Assembly (NCBI GenBank): GCA_947169115.1
Contig: CAMVOK010000022.1
Span: forward strand, 1 to 55,992
Reading direction: 5' to 3'
DNA: 55,992 nucleotides
DNA from: an uncultured Prevotellaceae bacterium
Lineage (GTDB): Bacteria > Bacteroidota > Bacteroidia > Bacteroidales > Bacteroidaceae
A model generated the notes under the pieces. That model did no database searches, had not been told where the DNA came from, and was given only the letters and a program-made list of their open reading frames with translations. Positions 54,767 to 55,992 of this stretch are shown piece by piece. Numbering within the stretch: position 1 is the first letter of the stretch; each line of letters opens with the position of its first letter. The position numbers and the translations under genes are program-made.

Positions 54767-54869
54767 CGGTCAACCTTATGTCGGGCTTCCGTCAAAAGGT
54801 TGACCGAGCTTCGTCATAAGGTTGACGAGCCTTGGTCATAAGGTTGACGAAGCCTCGTCAACCTTATGG
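54767..54869. repeat. 22-bp direct repeats with inverted flanks
   Basis: Three 22-base copies (54790-54811, 54812-54833, 54834-54855) share the core GTCATAAGGTTGAC; the first has GTCAAAAGG. Opposite-strand copies of the core stand at each end (54767-54780 and 54856-54869). Each core is itself a near-palindrome, GTCA-N6-TGAC. No protein gene overlaps it. Confidence 0.8.
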
Positions 54870-54913
54870 CAAAACGAGGGTGTCCTTTTGGGGCGTTTCA
54901 GACTCTTTTTCCT

Positions 54914-54948
54914 CGCGCGCATACCATATTATTATATACGCGCGCATA
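54914..54948. repeat. CGCGCGCATA direct repeat with hairpin potential
   Basis: CGCGCGCATA occurs at 54914-54923 and 54939-54948. GCGCGC arms also pair with one another across a 19-base AT-rich loop. The GC-alternating bases stand out from the AT-rich surroundings. Confidence 0.55.
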
Positions 54949-55053
54949 GGGGTGACAACCTGTCAAACCCTCATTTTCGTCTGCCATATTGTCGTGAGGC
55001 ACTTGATATAGGTCAATAAAGGGGTATTTTTATGCTAAAAAACATATTTTTGT

Positions 55054-55085
55054 TTGGCTGTTCTCTTCAAATGGTACTAACTTTG
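55054..55085 (+). promoter_or_regulatory. Promoter of the GIN-like protein gene
   Basis: TTG at 55054-55056 and TAACTTTG at 55078-55085 are 21 bases apart. The leader to 55174 is about 80 bases and contains CCTCC-type pairs (CTCCTGGCGAGGAG, 55106-55120) that could fold. Confidence 0.65.
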
Positions 55086-55173
55086 CATCGTCATCTAACG
55101 AAAGACCTCCTGGCGAGGAGGTAGAAAAAGAGAAAAAAGAAACACAGTTATTAAGGTAAAAAGATTGTTAGCT

Positions 55174-55539
55174 ATGAAAAAGATGATGATTTTGGTAAGC
55201 ACCATCATGATGGTAGCTGCCAGTAGTAACGCAAAAGGTGTAGTAGAAACAAAGCCCTTCGAGGGCGTAAACGTGAATATCCCTGCCCGTGTCCGCTTTG
55301 TGAACGGCGAAAACTACGAGATGGGAGTTCGCAGTACCGATAGCCTTGCGGCCGAGAATGTACTTTGGTCTGTTGACAATGGAGTGCTGAATATTCGTTC
55401 GCGAGTGCAGAACCCCGAAGAGCAATCTGCAGAACTCTGCATCACAATAGTGGCCCCCGTGGAGCCTAAACTTACGGTGGGGAGAAACTACGAAATCTCT
55501 TCTAAGAAGGGTAAAATGAAGACCGAGACGTCCAAATAA
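55174..55539 (+). CDS. Small secreted protein resembling a GIN (DUF2807) domain
   Basis: The 121-residue protein has a signal peptide (1-20, ending SSNAKG). The mature part reads FEGVNVNIPARVRFVNGENY, then EMGVRSTDSLAAENVLWSVD and LNIRSRVQ. This resembles the start of the putative auto-transporter adhesin head GIN domain (F-x-x-V-x-V...A-x-V-x-V), but it is half the usual length. It is periplasmic or surface located. The role is unknown. The ATG at 55174 gives a clean signal peptide. Confidence 0.6.
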   Translation: MKKMMILVSTIMMVAASSNAKGVVETKPFEGVNVNIPARVRFVNGENYEMGVRSTDSLAAENVLWSVDNGVLNIRSRVQNPEEQSAELCITIVAPVEPKLTVGRNYEISSKKGKMKTETSK

Positions 55540-55603
55540 CCCTTAAATTAAAGAATTATTGAAAAAAAACAAGTAAAAATTTTGGTAGTATGAGAAAAAG
55601 TCG

Positions 55604-55611
55604 TACCTTTG
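55604..55611 (+). promoter_or_regulatory. -7 box for the tRNA cluster
   Basis: TACCTTTG is an exact TAnnTTTG, 32 bases before the first tRNA. Confidence 0.65.
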
Positions 55612-55642
55612 TACCCGCAAATCAGGAACAGAGGTTCCGACA

Positions 55643-55717
55643 GGGCGCTTAGCTCAGCTGGTTCAGAGCGTCTGCCTTACAAGCAGAGGGTCGGCGGTTC
55701 GAATCCGTCAGCGCCCA
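55643..55717 (+). tRNA. tRNA-Val (TAC)
   Basis: The acceptor arm GGGCGCT pairs with AGCGCCC (55710-55716) and the discriminator is A55717. The anticodon stem TCTGC/GCAGA holds the loop CTTACAA with anticodon TAC (55678-55680). CCA is not encoded. Confidence 0.95.
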
Positions 55718-55731
55718 CAAAACAAAATGAT

Positions 55732-55805
55732 GGCTCCTTAGCTCAACTGAATAGAGCATCTGACTACGGATCAGAAGGTTGTGGGTTTGAATCCCGCAGG
55801 AGTCA
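55732..55805 (+). tRNA. tRNA-Arg (ACG)
   Basis: The acceptor arm GGCTCCT pairs with AGGAGTC (55798-55804, one G-T pair). The anticodon loop CTACGGA has ACG, which is read as ICG after modification. Confidence 0.95.
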
Positions 55806-55840
55806 CATCTTTTTGTTTGCGAAAGCAGCAGATTGCGAGA

Positions 55841-55923
55841 GGGTGGTTACCAGAGTGGCCAAATGGGGCAGACTGTAAATCTGCTGGCTTACGCCTTCGG
55901 TGGTTCGAATCCATCACCACCCA
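55841..55923 (+). tRNA. tRNA-Tyr (GTA)
   Basis: The acceptor arm GGGTGGT pairs with ACCACCC (55916-55922). The loop CTGTAAA gives anticodon GTA, and the long variable arm (83 bases in all) is expected for tRNA-Tyr. Confidence 0.95.
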
Positions 55924-55938
55924 CGTCTTTGACATAAT

Positions 55939-55992
55939 GCGGCAATAGCTCAGTTGGTAGAGCACAACCTTGCCAAGGTTGGGGTCGCGAGT
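55939..55992 (+). tRNA. tRNA-Gly (GCC), cut by window edge
   Basis: GCGGCAA starts the acceptor arm and CAACC/GGTTG forms the anticodon stem with loop TTGCCAA (GCC). The 3' part lies past the window end. Confidence 0.88.

Noticed and set aside
54767..54869. CRISPR array
   Set aside because: Repeats abut without unique spacers and no cas gene is in the window.
54822..55019. Open frame of 65 codons overlapping the repeat array
   Set aside because: It is made of the repeat units and the CGCGCG stretch; no coding signal.

Overview
The window looks like a chromosomal segment of a Prevotella-like member of the Bacteroidales. The evidence is SusC/SusD outer-membrane import genes, the Bacteroidetes -7 promoter TAnnTTTG in front of many genes, DUF4302, DUF4105 and GldE-type proteins, a long SecA with a C-terminal zinc motif, and the gene order coaX - outer-membrane protein - lptC - gldE-like - ppiD. 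The species cannot be fixed from sequence alone.

Layout. 1-4750 is an accessory-looking minus-strand block: an edge-truncated uracil-DNA-glycosylase-like protein, a RhuM-Fic fusion, a DEDDh exonuclease, a DUF1643-like protein and a WYL regulator broken by one in-frame TAG. 4850-11290 is an envelope block (ppiD, gldE-like, lptC, OMP, coaX). 11330-18170 runs plus (DUF4105 protein, a degenerate alkaline-phosphatase-like protein, secA, a small acidic protein). 18280-28480 is a SusC/SusD locus with a zinc metallohydrolase lipoprotein, a DUF4302 lipoprotein and a large secreted protein. 28587-39121 holds valS, an STAS protein, an ABCG-like transporter, a lipoprotein, a SpoIIE/HATPase protein and mazG. 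39195-42525 is a minus-strand group with an ECF sigma factor, a likely anti-sigma, an L,D-transpeptidase and small exported proteins.

The most striking region is 42647-49000, all on the minus strand. It encodes an SH3 protein, a Cys-rich CXXX-repeat precursor peptide with a twin-arginine signal and a lipobox, a radical SAM/SPASM enzyme, two paralogous lipoproteins, a pseudo-radical-SAM CXXX maturase, a CXXX modification-system protein, and then tatA and tatC. This reads as a ribosomally made, Cys-modified lipopeptide that is folded and modified in the cytoplasm and exported by a co-encoded Tat pore.

49010-50600 carries a possible small structured transcript, a RelE/ParE-type toxin-antitoxin pair and a highly structured intergenic repeat. 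50607-54579 holds rnz, rpsA and pfkA. 54580-55160 is rich in repeats, followed by a small secreted protein and a tRNA cluster Val-Arg-Tyr-Gly cut by the window end.

A second theme is dispersed micro-repeats. Several families (GAAGAGT, ACAGAG, CTCCCCC-GAGGGGGAG, and TTCTTGCYCC with GCAAGCG) recur between genes and also in frame inside genes. valS alone has five such insertions, and some copies encode signal-peptide cores.
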